Assembly: GCA_027449865.1 (NCBI GenBank)
Contig: DAIDKV010000084.1
Span: 1-41,346, forward strand
DNA length: 41,346 bases
Source: Planctomycetales bacterium
GTDB lineage: Bacteria > Planctomycetota > Planctomycetia > Isosphaerales > Isosphaeraceae
Reading direction: 5' to 3'
Shown in pieces: positions 25,565-34,329 of the stretch; position 1 is the first letter of the stretch; the number at the start of each line of letters is the position of its first letter. The position numbers and the translations under genes were made by a program. The notes below the pieces were generated by a model. That model did not search any database. It was given only the letters and a program-made list of their open reading frames with translations, and had not been told where the DNA came from.

Positions 25565-27223
25565 ATGTCGGACGACAAGGGGACCGGGCTGAGGCCGATC
25601 GTTGAAGTGGCGGCCGACCTGGGGATCGACGAGGTGGACCTCGAACTCTACGGCCGAGACAAGGCAAAGGTCCGGCTCGACGTCCTGCACCGCGCCGAGG
25701 CGACGCGCCCGCGCGGCCGGCTCATCCTCGTCTCCGCGATCACGCCCACCCCGGCCGGCGAGGGGAAGACGACGACCTCCATCGGACTGGCTCAGGGCCT
25801 TTGCCGGATCGGCCAGAAGGCGGCACTGGCGCTTCGGCAGCCGTCGATGGGCCCTGTCTTCGGTCGCAAGGGGGGAGCGACCGGCGGCGGCGTCAGCCGG
25901 GTCGAGCCGTCGAACAAGATCAACCTTCAGTTTACCGGCGACTTCCACGCGATCACTGCGGCGCACAACCTGCTGGCCGCCGCGATCGACAACCGGCTGC
26001 ACTTCAAGGACATCGATCTCGACCCGACCCGCATCCTCTGGAAACGCGCCCTCGACATGAACGACCGGGCGCTTCGGAACATCGTGATCGGCCTGGGCGG
26101 GTCGTCGCAGGGCGTTCCGAGGGAGTCGGGCTTCGACATCACCGCGGCGAGCGAGGTCATGGCGATCCTCTGCCTGGCCGACTCGCCGGCCGACCTCCGT
26201 TCTCGGATCGATCGGATTCTGGTCGGATCCACCCGGGGCGGGCAGCCGGTGCGAGCCGGCGAGATCGGGGTCACGGGGTCGATGGCCGCGATCCTGAATG
26301 AGGCGATCCTGCCGAACCTGGTGCAGACGACCGAGTCGACGCCGGCGATCATCCACGGCGGGCCGTTCGCCAACATCGCTCACGGCTGCAACTCCATCCT
26401 CGCGACCCGCCTGGCGATGGCGACCGCCGACTACGCCGTCACCGAGGCCGGGTTCGCCTTCGACCTCGGCGGCGAGAAGTTCTTCGACCTGAAGTGCCGG
26501 GCCGGAAACCTGAACCCGGCCGCGATCGTGATCGTCGCGACGATCCGGGCTTTGAAGATGCACGGCGGGGTCGGGCTCGATGCTCTCCAGGAATCGAACC
26601 CGGGCGCCGTCGAGCGCGGGCTGGAGAACCTCGCCGCACACCTGGATAGCGCCGAGCATTTCGGCAAGCCGACGGTCGTGGCGATCAACAAATTTGGTTC
26701 CGACACGCCCGAGGAAATCGAGATTGTCCACGCCTATTGCGCCGGTCGGGGCGTTCCGTGTGCCACGGCGGATGTCTTCAGCGCTGGCGGGGCCGGGGCG
26801 ACCGATCTGGCCGAGAAGGTGGTCGCGGCGGCCTCGGCGCCCGAGACGCCGTTGAAAACGCTCTACCCGCTCGACTGGCCGGCCGAGCGGAAGATCGAGC
26901 AGGTCGCTCGCGTGATGTACGGCGCCGATGGGGTCACGATCCTGCCGGCGGCGTTGGCGAAACTCCGACGCGCGGCTCGCCTCGGTTACGGCGATCTGCC
27001 GATCTGCATGGCGAAGACGCAGGACTCGCTCTCGGACAACCCAAAGCTCCGCGGACGCCCGCGCGGTTTCACGCTCTCCGTCCGCGACATCGAGATTGCC
27101 GCCGGCGCTGGATTCCTCGTGGCACTGACGGGCGAGATCGTCCGGATGCCCGGTCTCCCCCAGCGACCGGCCGCCGAACGGATCGATGTGGACGCCGGGG
27201 CCCAAATTGTCGGGCTCTCCTGA
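25565..27223 (+). CDS. fhs: Formate-tetrahydrofolate ligase
   Basis: A 552-residue enzyme that makes 10-formyltetrahydrofolate from formate, THF and ATP in the cytoplasm. The ATP-binding motif PTPAGEGKTTT is at 61-71, close to the family's canonical position; other family blocks are GRKGGATGGG, ITAAHNLLAAAIDN, LPNLVQTTE and VATIRALKMHGG. The length matches the 550-560 usual for the family. The start at 25565 follows GAGGGGG; upstream in-frame codons add a non-homologous tail. No other one-carbon genes are adjacent. In planctomycetes it serves one-carbon metabolism rather than acetogenesis; that last point is general knowledge, not visible here. Confidence 0.95.
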   Translation: MSDDKGTGLRPIVEVAADLGIDEVDLELYGRDKAKVRLDVLHRAEATRPRGRLILVSAITPTPAGEGKTTTSIGLAQGLCRIGQKAALALRQPSMGPVFGRKGGATGGGVSRVEPSNKINLQFTGDFHAITAAHNLLAAAIDNRLHFKDIDLDPTRILWKRALDMNDRALRNIVIGLGGSSQGVPRESGFDITAASEVMAILCLADSPADLRSRIDRILVGSTRGGQPVRAGEIGVTGSMAAILNEAILPNLVQTTESTPAIIHGGPFANIAHGCNSILATRLAMATADYAVTEAGFAFDLGGEKFFDLKCRAGNLNPAAIVIVATIRALKMHGGVGLDALQESNPGAVERGLENLAAHLDSAEHFGKPTVVAINKFGSDTPEEIEIVHAYCAGRGVPCATADVFSAGGAGATDLAEKVVAAASAPETPLKTLYPLDWPAERKIEQVARVMYGADGVTILPAALAKLRRAARLGYGDLPICMAKTQDSLSDNPKLRGRPRGFTLSVRDIEIAAGAGFLVALTGEIVRMPGLPQRPAAERIDVDAGAQIVGLS

Positions 27224-27247
27224 CGCGAGAGTTGGCCCGGCCAGGCT

Positions 27248-27269
27248 TGACGCAATGCCCCTTGCGTTA
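27248..27269 (+). terminator. Weak hairpin after fhs
   Basis: TGACGCAA (27248-27255) faces TTGCGTTA (27262-27269) with a six-base loop; seven Watson-Crick pairs and one G-T. It lies 25 bases beyond the stop codon and before the next ribosome site. No T-run follows. Confidence 0.35.
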
Positions 27270-27325
27270 CCACCTGAACACGTCTGATCGGTACCAGCGG
27301 AATGACCAGAAGGAGGGATCAAGCC

Positions 27326-27814
27326 ATGTCCGTCGACGTCAAGACAGTGAGCGGGCGGCGGGATCTGCGGTATGGATCGCTCGACGAGTTGCTCGCCGAC
27401 GCCGAGAGGCTCGTCGCCACACCGGGGACCCGGACGCTCGGTAACTGGTCGCTGGCGCAATTGCTCGCTCACCTGGCCTCGGCGATCAAGATGTCACTGG
27501 GGGACGTCCCGCCGCCGAGCGCGCCCTGGCCGGTCCGGATCGTCGGATTTTTCGTCAAGGGCCGACTGCTGAGGAAGGGGCCAAGTCCGGGCTTCAAGTT
27601 ACCGGCCGAGCTCGAGCCGAAGGTCTATCCGACGGTCGCCTCGGCCGAGGAGGGGCTGCAAATGCTTCGAGCGGCCGTCGCACGCGCGAAGACCGAACGG
27701 ATGTCGGCCCGGCATCCGATCCTCGGACCGCTCACGCACGAGGAATGGGGAAAGCTCCATCTCCGTCACGCCGAGCTTCACCTGAGCTTCGCCGTCCCGG
27801 GCGACATGGCCTGA
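27326..27814 (+). CDS. DUF1569-family protein
   Basis: A 162-residue protein of the DinB/DUF1569-like four-helix family: RRDLRYGSLDELLADAERLVA at the start, GNWSLAQLLAHLASAI in the middle, and HPILGPLTHEEWGKLHLRHAELHLSF near the end, where histidines at the helix ends could bind a metal as in DinB-like enzymes. Role unknown; metal-dependent thiol transferase activity is known for relatives only. Start at 27326 is set by AGGAGGGA (about 27310-27317); another ATG at 27302 has a poorer site. It precedes the methyltransferase by 30 bases on the same strand. Confidence 0.78.
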   Translation: MSVDVKTVSGRRDLRYGSLDELLADAERLVATPGTRTLGNWSLAQLLAHLASAIKMSLGDVPPPSAPWPVRIVGFFVKGRLLRKGPSPGFKLPAELEPKVYPTVASAEEGLQMLRAAVARAKTERMSARHPILGPLTHEEWGKLHLRHAELHLSFAVPGDMA

Positions 27815-27844
27815 CCTGGCCCGCCCCTCGACGGAGATCCAGCC

Positions 27845-29452
27845 TTGCTCGACGCCGAGGCCCATCGACAGGACATTCAGCGGAGCCTCGACGCCGAGAG
27901 GTCGGCGGCCGAACGCAACCGGATGGGCCAGTTCGCCACGCCGGAACCGCTCGCGCTGGAGATCGCTCGGTATGCCCGCCGCCTCCGAGAAGGAAGGCGC
28001 GAGCCGGTCGTCTTCCTCGACCCGGCCATCGGCACCGGCTCATTCTACTCGGCCCTGCGCAGGGTTTTTCCAGACCGAGAGATCGCCGATGCCCGCGGAG
28101 TCGAACAGGATCCGAGGTTCGTCGACGCCGCCCGCAGCCTCTGGAGCCAAGCCGGCCTTCGCCTGATCCCCGGCGATTTCACCCGGCTCGCGCCCGACCG
28201 GACCTACAACCTCATCCTCGCCAACCCGCCCTATGTCCGGCATCATCACATTGATGGAGCCAACAAGGCTCGCCTGAAAACGGCCGTTGCCAGGCGGTTC
28301 GGATGGGCGATCAGCGGCCTTGCCGGTCTGTATGCCCACTTCCTCCTGCTCGCCGACGCGTGGATGACACCCGGCGGACTGGCCCTCTGGCTCATACCTT
28401 CGGAATTCATGGTCGTGAATTATGGAGCGATCCTTCGCGCTTATTTGACGGAGAACATCAAGCTTCTTCATATCCACCGATTTGCTCCCGACGAGATCCA
28501 GTTCGGCGATGCCCTGGTGACATCGGCGATCGTCGCCTTCGAGAAGGCCGGGCCGCCGCCCGATCATCGGGTGAAATTCACCCTGGGGGGGTCGATCGCC
28601 AATCCGATCCAGTCGGAAGAGATCCCGCTGGCCGCGCTGCGGGTCGCGCGAAAGTGGTCGGGGATGATCGGCGGGGCGGTGCGCCACGGTGGTCCCTTAC
28701 CGACGCTCGGAGACTTCTTCGCCATCCGGCGGGGACTGGCGACCGGCGCGAATGCGTTCTTCATTCTCGAACGTCGTCAGGCGCGGGAAATCGGCATCCC
28801 GGAGGAGTTCCTTCGACCGATCTTGCCGTCGTCACGGCACCTCTCGACCGCGATCATCGAGGCCGATTCCGACGGCTACCCGACGCTCGAAAAATCGCTG
28901 GCGATCGTCGACTGCGAGCTTCCCGAACCGGATGTCCGCCGCGACCATCCACGGCTCTGGGATTACCTGGAATCGGGGAAGACGATGGGAATTCATGAGG
29001 GATATCTAGCGAGCCGCCGAACGCCCTGGTACGCGCAGGAGCGTCGCGATCCGGCGCCGTTTCTCTGCACCTACATGGGCCGCGGGAAGTCGGGCGCGGG
29101 CCCGTTCCGGTTCTTCTGGAACCGCTCGCGCGCGATCGCGGCGAATGTTTACCTGATGCTCTATCCCCGCGGTTCGATGCAGGCCGCTCTCGCGGCCAGG
29201 CCAGAGCTTTACCCGATCGTGTTCGATCAGCTCCGGTCGATTGGAGGCGAACTTCTGGCGCGTGAGGGACGCGTCTACGGCGGCGGGCTTCACAAGCTGG
29301 AGCCGAGCGAACTGGCGCGGCTGCCGGCCGTCGAGATGGGGCGGGTCATCGAGAAAGCGCTGGCGAGGGCGGTCAGGGGAGAAGGTCATCCACCGGGATC
29401 GGCGGAAGCTCCCGGCCCTCGATCGCGATCGGGACCAATTGGCCCGGCTTGA
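27845..29452 (+). CDS. Adenine-specific class I DNA methyltransferase (Eco57I/PaeR7I-like), orphan
   Basis: A 535-residue N6-adenine methyltransferase. SAM-binding motif I is DPAIGTGSF (59-67), preceded by MGQFATPEPLALEIA (27-41), typical of gamma-class enzymes; the catalytic motif NPPY is at 127-130. The C-terminal half would form the target-recognition domain. TTG start at 27845 with GGAGAT upstream; starting at the internal ATG (Met27) would cut the conserved helix. No restriction endonuclease gene is adjacent, so it is a solitary methylase or a split R-M remnant. Its last 80 bases overlap the convergent Uma2 gene, and the last 25 residues (GEGHPPGSAEAPGPRSRSG...) look non-conserved, suggesting the original stop has been lost. 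Confidence 0.82.
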   Translation: MLDAEAHRQDIQRSLDAERSAAERNRMGQFATPEPLALEIARYARRLREGRREPVVFLDPAIGTGSFYSALRRVFPDREIADARGVEQDPRFVDAARSLWSQAGLRLIPGDFTRLAPDRTYNLILANPPYVRHHHIDGANKARLKTAVARRFGWAISGLAGLYAHFLLLADAWMTPGGLALWLIPSEFMVVNYGAILRAYLTENIKLLHIHRFAPDEIQFGDALVTSAIVAFEKAGPPPDHRVKFTLGGSIANPIQSEEIPLAALRVARKWSGMIGGAVRHGGPLPTLGDFFAIRRGLATGANAFFILERRQAREIGIPEEFLRPILPSSRHLSTAIIEADSDGYPTLEKSLAIVDCELPEPDVRRDHPRLWDYLESGKTMGIHEGYLASRRTPWYAQERRDPAPFLCTYMGRGKSGAGPFRFFWNRSRAIAANVYLMLYPRGSMQAALAARPELYPIVFDQLRSIGGELLAREGRVYGGGLHKLEPSELARLPAVEMGRVIEKALARAVRGEGHPPGSAEAPGPRSRSGPIGPA

Positions 29453-29966
29453 AGTCCTTGCGCGACCGATATCGGCCGTCCTTCGTCGGGCGGGAATAGA
29501 CTTCCACCTGACGCTCGACCAGGTTGATGATCCAGTAGACCGCGATCCCAGCGCGGGCGTAGACCGTCCGCTTGATCCCGCGATCCTGGGCAAGCGACGA
29601 GTCGGAGACCTCGATCAGCATCGCGACGTCGGCGGGCGCGGGATGGCGGCGCCGGTATTCGGAGCGTGGTTCGCGAAGGATCGATATGTCGGGCTCGGGC
29701 TCGTCGAAATCGGGAATTCGGATCGGCTGCTCCGCGCGCGGGAACCAACCGGAGGGGAGCCGGGTGCCCACCGCGGCGAGTGCCTCCGTACACGAATAGC
29801 TGCGACCCGGATTCTTCGGCATCCTGTCCACCAGATAGCCGTCGATCAGCTCGATCCGGTGCGGATGCTCGAGCGCCCCGGAATCGCCAATGCGATCGTA
29901 CTCGTCCACGGTGATCCGATGGATCCGCGGGGCGCTCTTCGATCGAGCGGGCGCGACCGTCGCCAT
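29373..29966 (-). CDS. Uma2-family endonuclease-like protein
   Basis: A 197-residue protein of the Uma2 (DUF820) restriction-endonuclease-like family, widespread in planctomycetes and cyanobacteria. PD-(D/E)XK residues: Glu39 (HRIELIDG), Asp93 in EPDISIL, Glu119 in LIEVSDSS and Lys132 in RGIKRTVYA, followed by AVYWIINLVERQVEVYS. Family activity is poorly defined. The start at 29966 has GGAG at proper spacing; the longer frame begins with unrelated residues. It sits beside the TlpA lipoprotein gene, 75 bases apart, and overlaps the DNA methyltransferase at their 3' ends. Whether methylase and Uma2 work together is an open guess. Confidence 0.85.
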   Translation of the reverse strand: MATVAPARSKSAPRIHRITVDEYDRIGDSGALEHPHRIELIDGYLVDRMPKNPGRSYSCTEALAAVGTRLPSGWFPRAEQPIRIPDFDEPEPDISILREPRSEYRRRHPAPADVAMLIEVSDSSLAQDRGIKRTVYARAGIAVYWIINLVERQVEVYSRPTKDGRYRSRKDFKPGQLVPIAIEGRELPPIPVDDLLP

Positions 29967-30041
29967 GAGTTGCTCCGTCCCCCTGCCTTGACCATCCATC
30001 GCCTGCCGACCTCACCATCGTGGCCAATCGGACCGCGGCGG

Positions 30042-32063
30042 TCAATCGCCCTCGCCGCGGAGGACTCGGTCGATGGTCCGGTCGATCCGTCCGAGGGTCG
30101 TGTCGGTGGCGCCCTGCTGGAAGTCGAGGATGTTCCCCTCGCGGTCGATCAGGATCATCGACGGGTAGAACTGAACCTGGAGCGACTTCTGGACGGGGCA
30201 ATCGCCGCCCATCGTGGTGACAAGTACCGGATAGTTGATACCCAGCTTGCGAGCGGCGGCGTCGGCCGAGGCGCGTCGGGCGGAGAGGGTCTCGCCCTTC
30301 TCGCAGGCGATCCCGATCACCTGCAACCGGCTCGGGCTCACGCGGTCCTGAAGGTCGCGGTGGTGCTGGATCGACGCCTTGCACTCGCGGCACCAGCTCC
30401 CCCAGAAGTCGAGCAGGATCAGGTCGGCATCGATATCAGCCAGCGAGATGGAGCGGCCATCGAGGCCCGGAAGCCGCAGCTCCACGATCTTTCGGCGCCC
30501 GGCGTCGAGCCGGCAAATGGCGGTCTCGTCGTCGATCGCGACCGACGGCCGCGCCGGGACCGGCGAGCCAGGAGCCCGACGGCGACGGGGCGGGACCGGC
30601 TCGCGATCGACCGTTGTCATCGAGCGGCCGGCGCGGACCACCTCGGGCGCCCGACGCGGTCGATCCTGGGCGGCTTCGAGGTCTTCTTCGAGATCCTCCG
30701 AGGGCCGATCCGCCGTCGCGGTGCCGACGGCTCGGACGACCCCGTCATCACGTCGGCGGTCGACCGGGCTCTCGTAGGAGCTTCGGCGGAGAGCCTCATC
30801 GATCGGAACGTCATTGGACTGCGAATCCAGCTCGCGCCAGGTCGGTCGCGTCGACGATCGACTGGACGGGTCGCTCGAAAAATTGGACCCGGCGTCGCTG
30901 GCCGATCGCGAGGAGCGTCTGGGGCGGCCCGAGGCGGAGAGCGGCGGTCGCGAGGAGCGTCGAGAGGTTTCGGCGGATCGGCGCGCGCCCTCGTCGTCCG
31001 TTGAGGATCGGCCGCCGCCGGAGTCAAAGGCATCGGAAGGGATCGATCGGGGCGCCTCGGATGGATCTCGATCGGCGGCGGCGGTCCGGGGCAAGCCTCG
31101 ATGCGAGCGCGGGGCTGAGGACGATTCGCGATGGGCCGACCGAGGCGCTGAGGTACCATCCGCCTCCAGCGCAGGGGGAAGCGGATTCTCGCCGTCGTCG
31201 CTGGCATCATCGGGCAGGGGAGGAGCGTCGGACGGATCCCCGGCCGACTTCCGGCTCCGAGAGCGCTGGGGTTGGGCCTCCTCGGGATCGCGGCGGACCG
31301 TCCAGCCAGCCCGAACCGGGGCCGATCTCAGGGACGGACCCGATGCCAGCCGGGCCTCGGCACCCTCCGCGAGCGATCGATGCGCCCGAGAAGGCGCCTC
31401 GGCAATCGCCTCCTCTTCGGCGAGAGCGCGGTCCTCGGCTGGGGTCCGATCGGCCGAATCGGCGTCCTCGCGAACTCTGGGCCGAGCGGCGACGGGGAAG
31501 TCGTCGGCGACCTCCTCATTGAAGAGACCCGACCGGCCCCGAGACGAGAGAAGGTGCGAGGTCTTCGGCTCGATCCCCTGATCGCGGGCCGCCAGACCGA
31601 TCCGCACGCCCGTCTCAGGCGCCCGGGCCTTCACTCGGCCCGACATCATTCCATCCTCGGCCTGGTACTCGGCGATGAGCGTGTAATCGCGCCCCGGGCG
31701 AAGCCCGTGGAGCGTGAAGGCCCCCGATCGGTCGGTCGTCGCGAAGTTGGCCCGGCCGCCCGACGATCCGCCGACAACCAGCCGGACCTTCGCGTTCGGA
31801 ACGGCGCGTCCATCCTCATCGAAGACCCGCCCCGAGACCCTCGCGCCGGCCGCCGTCGGCCGGGATGGTTCGTCGAATTGCTCGCGACGAGCCAGGCCAG
31901 TCCCCGGTTCACCGGAGGACGACGCCACCGGCTTCCCGTCGATCGACGCAACCGTCTTCATCTCCGCCGGGTCGCGCGGGCGCAACCAACCAGACTGGCT
32001 GCATCCCCCGAAGCCGACGCAGCCGACCCCCAGGAGGCTGACCACCCATCTCGGGATGTGCAT
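30042..32063 (-). CDS. Lipoprotein with carboxypeptidase-regulatory-like domain, long Ser/Arg/Asp-rich linker and TlpA thioredoxin domain
   Basis: A 673-residue exported protein. Lipobox GFGGC with Cys21 anchors it in a membrane. Residues about 75-145 form a CarboxypepD_reg-like beta-sandwich (VSGRVFDEDGRAVPNAKVRL, then FTLHGLRPGRDYTL). A roughly 350-residue linker (about 165-515) is rich in Ser, Arg, Asp and Pro and probably disordered. The C-terminal thioredoxin-like domain carries SWCRECK, redox cysteines Cys558 and Cys561, and the cis-proline loop QFYPSMIL. The start at 32063 follows AGGAGG. TlpA domains reduce disulfides or deliver electrons outside the cytoplasm. The long linker and the domain combination are uncommon. 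Confidence 0.8.
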   Translation of the reverse strand: MHIPRWVVSLLGVGCVGFGGCSQSGWLRPRDPAEMKTVASIDGKPVASSSGEPGTGLARREQFDEPSRPTAAGARVSGRVFDEDGRAVPNAKVRLVVGGSSGGRANFATTDRSGAFTLHGLRPGRDYTLIAEYQAEDGMMSGRVKARAPETGVRIGLAARDQGIEPKTSHLLSSRGRSGLFNEEVADDFPVAARPRVREDADSADRTPAEDRALAEEEAIAEAPSRAHRSLAEGAEARLASGPSLRSAPVRAGWTVRRDPEEAQPQRSRSRKSAGDPSDAPPLPDDASDDGENPLPPALEADGTSAPRSAHRESSSAPRSHRGLPRTAAADRDPSEAPRSIPSDAFDSGGGRSSTDDEGARRSAETSRRSSRPPLSASGRPRRSSRSASDAGSNFSSDPSSRSSTRPTWRELDSQSNDVPIDEALRRSSYESPVDRRRDDGVVRAVGTATADRPSEDLEEDLEAAQDRPRRAPEVVRAGRSMTTVDREPVPPRRRRAPGSPVPARPSVAIDDETAICRLDAGRRKIVELRLPGLDGRSISLADIDADLILLDFWGSWCRECKASIQHHRDLQDRVSPSRLQVIGIACEKGETLSARRASADAAARKLGINYPVLVTTMGGDCPVQKSLQVQFYPSMILIDREGNILDFQQGATDTTLGRIDRTIDRVLRGEGD

Positions 32064-32382
32064 GTCGGGAACCCCTCCTCCTGCACGGGACGTTCGGCGC
32101 GGCCGTGGTGATGCCATCAACCAGGAGACGATCATCCTGATCGCCCCCCACATCGCCCCAGGATGCGGAACAGGTTGCCATCGGCGCCGACGGCGCGCTC
32201 ACGATCCGTGAGCGAACACCGTGTCCCCTTTCATCGGCCAGAAGACCCTCGCTCCTTGAGAATCACCCCGACCTCTTCTTCCTGGGAATACCACCACGAA
32301 TGCACCATAGCAGGAAGAAGCCAGACGGCGGGAAGCGGAGGATCTGAACCTCTTGAGCCGGGCGCTGGACGTCGAGAAGGTT
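32064..32382. other. 319-base intergenic region with a perfect palindrome
   Basis: This lies upstream of the TlpA lipoprotein gene and downstream of the coiled-coil protein gene, both on the minus strand. No protein was found. It contains a 19-base inverted repeat (32196-32214, described separately). The promoter of the lipoprotein gene should lie here, but no clear -35/-10 pair was seen. Confidence 0.5.
32196..32214. promoter_or_regulatory. Perfect 8-base inverted repeat, candidate operator or hairpin
   Basis: CGCTCACG-ATC-CGTGAGCG forms a perfect eight-base-pair palindrome with a three-base loop, about 135 bases upstream of the minus-strand lipoprotein start. It could be a dimeric-regulator operator or a tight RNA hairpin ending the coiled-coil protein transcript. 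The sequence alone does not decide. Confidence 0.4.
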
Positions 32383-33741
32383 TCATCGATCTTTTCGCTG
32401 CTTCAGGAGTAGATCGAGTTTTCGTTCGACCTCGGCGAGTCGGCGTTCCAGGGTGCCGCTGTTTTTTGTCTCTCGCGCGGCGCCCGCGCTCCTCAGGCGA
32501 ATCTCCGCCTCGATCCGAAGGATGCTCGCCTCGGCGACGTCGGCATCGGTTCCTCTCCCGACGGTCATTTCCGCGAGTTCCCTGCTCTCGAGCTCCTCCG
32601 CCAGGTCGAGGAGCCTCCCGAGCGCGGCCAGACGTTGAGCCTCGTCATCGGTCGCCATTCGCTCCGCCTCGATGACCCGGGCCTGGGCATCCAACAGGCG
32701 ATCGTGGGTGATCCGACCTTCATCATGGAGTCGCTTCATCGGCCGATACCGGCGACGCGCGGCCTGGATCCGCAGCAGGGTGTAGGCTTTTTCCTCGGAT
32801 TGCCTGGCGGCTTTGAGGAGTTGCTCGGCCTCCTCTCGGTCCCTCGATGCCTCGGTCAGAGCCGACTCTTGCTCGACGACCCCTGGAGGACTCGGCCCGA
32901 CGCCATCCTGCCGCGGCTTGCTGGCGTTCTCTTTCCTGTTCCGGGCCGCCCCGGACACCTTCACGAGCGCCTCGATCTCCCTGGCTCGCACCAGGTGCCC
33001 CTCGAAAGCGGCGATGAATTCGGAGGAAGTCCGAGCCTCCCTCGCTTCGGCTCCGCGAAGTTTCTCGGACACGGCGCACAGATGAATGATGTCTTCTCGC
33101 CCGATGCCGTCCGCCAGATCGTCGTCGCTCAGGGTCCGTCCCTGTCGGAGGGCTTCCCGCCATTCCACATACCTTCGCCTCAGCGGCAGAATGCGTTGCA
33201 GGGCGTGGGCCTTCTCCCGGGACTGCTTCGCGGCGTCGAGCAGGATCTCGGCGTCCTCACGCTCATGGGTCGCTATCGTCAGTAGACCCTCCTCCGATAC
33301 CTCACCTGGAAATCCGCGCCGGGAGTCGGGTTGGGGCCCGGGCGCTGCTTTGGGCGGCTTCTCCCTGATCCACGCCTTCAAGATCGCCTCGATCTCGATG
33401 GCCCGCGCCAGATGCCCCTTGAAGGCGGCGACGAAGCTGGCGTGATCCCCGGCGGCCGTCGCCTCGGCCTGCCGAAGGCGATCGGAGGCGAAGATCAGAG
33501 AGAGGAGCCTATCGTGGCGATCGGCCATGTCCGGTTCGACGCCCGGCGCGGCGTCCGGTCGATAGGCCTTGCGCAACGTGTCATAATCTCGCCTCGCCTC
33601 GGCGACCGACCCGGCGGGCGGGCGGGTCTGGTCCCGATCCAGACCGGTCGATTCCTGGGCGTGGATCGCGCCAATACTCGCGACGAGCGATCCGACGCCG
33701 AGCATCGCGACGATCGAAAGGGTGGGATTCGCGAGCCTCAT
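32383..33741 (-). CDS. Exported helical protein with internal repeats
   Basis: A 452-residue protein with a signal peptide (1-28, ending AIHA). The mature part is highly charged, mostly helical and repeated: residues 101-123 (SFVAAFKGHLARAIEIEAIL) align with 241-262 (EFIAAFEGHLVRAREIEALV); 153-184 (REDAEILLDAAKQSREKAHA) align with 293-325 (REEAEQLLKAARQSEEKAYT); a third, shorter copy begins at about 326 (AARRRYRPMKRLHDEG). The C-terminus (LERRLAEVERKLDLLLKQR) is a classic coiled coil. No known family was recognised; part of the third copy resembles TolC-like helix repeats. Its left neighbour is the TlpA lipoprotein, its right neighbour a Spy-like protein, so all three may act in the periplasm. 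Confidence 0.75.
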   Translation of the reverse strand: MRLANPTLSIVAMLGVGSLVASIGAIHAQESTGLDRDQTRPPAGSVAEARRDYDTLRKAYRPDAAPGVEPDMADRHDRLLSLIFASDRLRQAEATAAGDHASFVAAFKGHLARAIEIEAILKAWIREKPPKAAPGPQPDSRRGFPGEVSEEGLLTIATHEREDAEILLDAAKQSREKAHALQRILPLRRRYVEWREALRQGRTLSDDDLADGIGREDIIHLCAVSEKLRGAEAREARTSSEFIAAFEGHLVRAREIEALVKVSGAARNRKENASKPRQDGVGPSPPGVVEQESALTEASRDREEAEQLLKAARQSEEKAYTLLRIQAARRRYRPMKRLHDEGRITHDRLLDAQARVIEAERMATDDEAQRLAALGRLLDLAEELESRELAEMTVGRGTDADVAEASILRIEAEIRLRSAGAARETKNSGTLERRLAEVERKLDLLLKQRKDR

Positions 33742-33924
33742 GGTCCTCGATCCTCCTCGATGTGGCCCTGTCGAGATGTGGGAGATCGAGCCGAGCCCAG
33801 GAGAGACCGAGGCCCTGGCCGAACCAGCCGGATTCTACCCGTCCAGCGGTCCCGCGACATGACGCGTGTCCCGCGACGAATCCGGGCGTCAGCGTGGCGA
33901 ACGCCGGCGCCCGATCGTGACCTG

Positions 33925-34329
33925 TTATTTCGCCTGCTTGGCGGCGGCCCGCTTGGCCCGGGCGTCCGAGGCGCGTGTCCGATGTTCGGCCAGAGTCTTC
34001 TTCTGCGCGGGAGTCAGCACCGCCTCGCATTCGCGGAGCGACTCGGCCCGTATCGCGTCGAGCTGTTTCTCCAGATCGTCGATTTTGGCCTGATGCTTCG
34101 CCTGAATGCGGTAAATCATCTCGCGCTGGGCGTCGGTCAGGCCGATCTGTCCGAAATGACTCGGAACACGACGCGACGGATCGTTGGCGCGCCTGGTGCC
34201 AGCCTTCACCTTGGCATCGGCCTTGGCCTGGCCGGGCTCCTGGGCCACGAGGGGCAGGCCGCTGGAGAGGATTGTCAGGGCCGCCGCACTCAGCGAGACG
34301 GCGATTGTTCGACGGAGGGATGTGATCAT
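33925..34329 (-). CDS. Exported LTxxQ (Spy/CpxP-like) protein
   Basis: A 134-residue protein with a signal peptide (1-29, ending PLVAQ). The mature helix-rich part carries two LTxxQ motifs, LTDAQ and LTPAQ, about 39 residues apart, separated by a charged helix (AKHQAKIDDLEKQLDAIRAE); this is the Spy/CpxP periplasmic chaperone pattern, known for ATP-independent folding help and stress sensing. Start at 34329 (MITSLRR) after AAGGA; the longer frame upstream has no homology. It lies 183 bases upstream of the internally repeated protein on the same strand. Confidence 0.75.
   Translation of the reverse strand: MITSLRRTIAVSLSAAALTILSSGLPLVAQEPGQAKADAKVKAGTRRANDPSRRVPSHFGQIGLTDAQREMIYRIQAKHQAKIDDLEKQLDAIRAESLRECEAVLTPAQKKTLAEHRTRASDARAKRAAAKQAK

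Noticed and set aside
25541-27472. 643-residue minus-strand frame
   Set aside because: Antisense of fhs, which has all family motifs on the plus strand.
29241-31004. 587-residue plus-strand frame
   Set aside because: Crosses the methylase end, Uma2 and TlpA genes in antisense or wrong frame; no domain seen.
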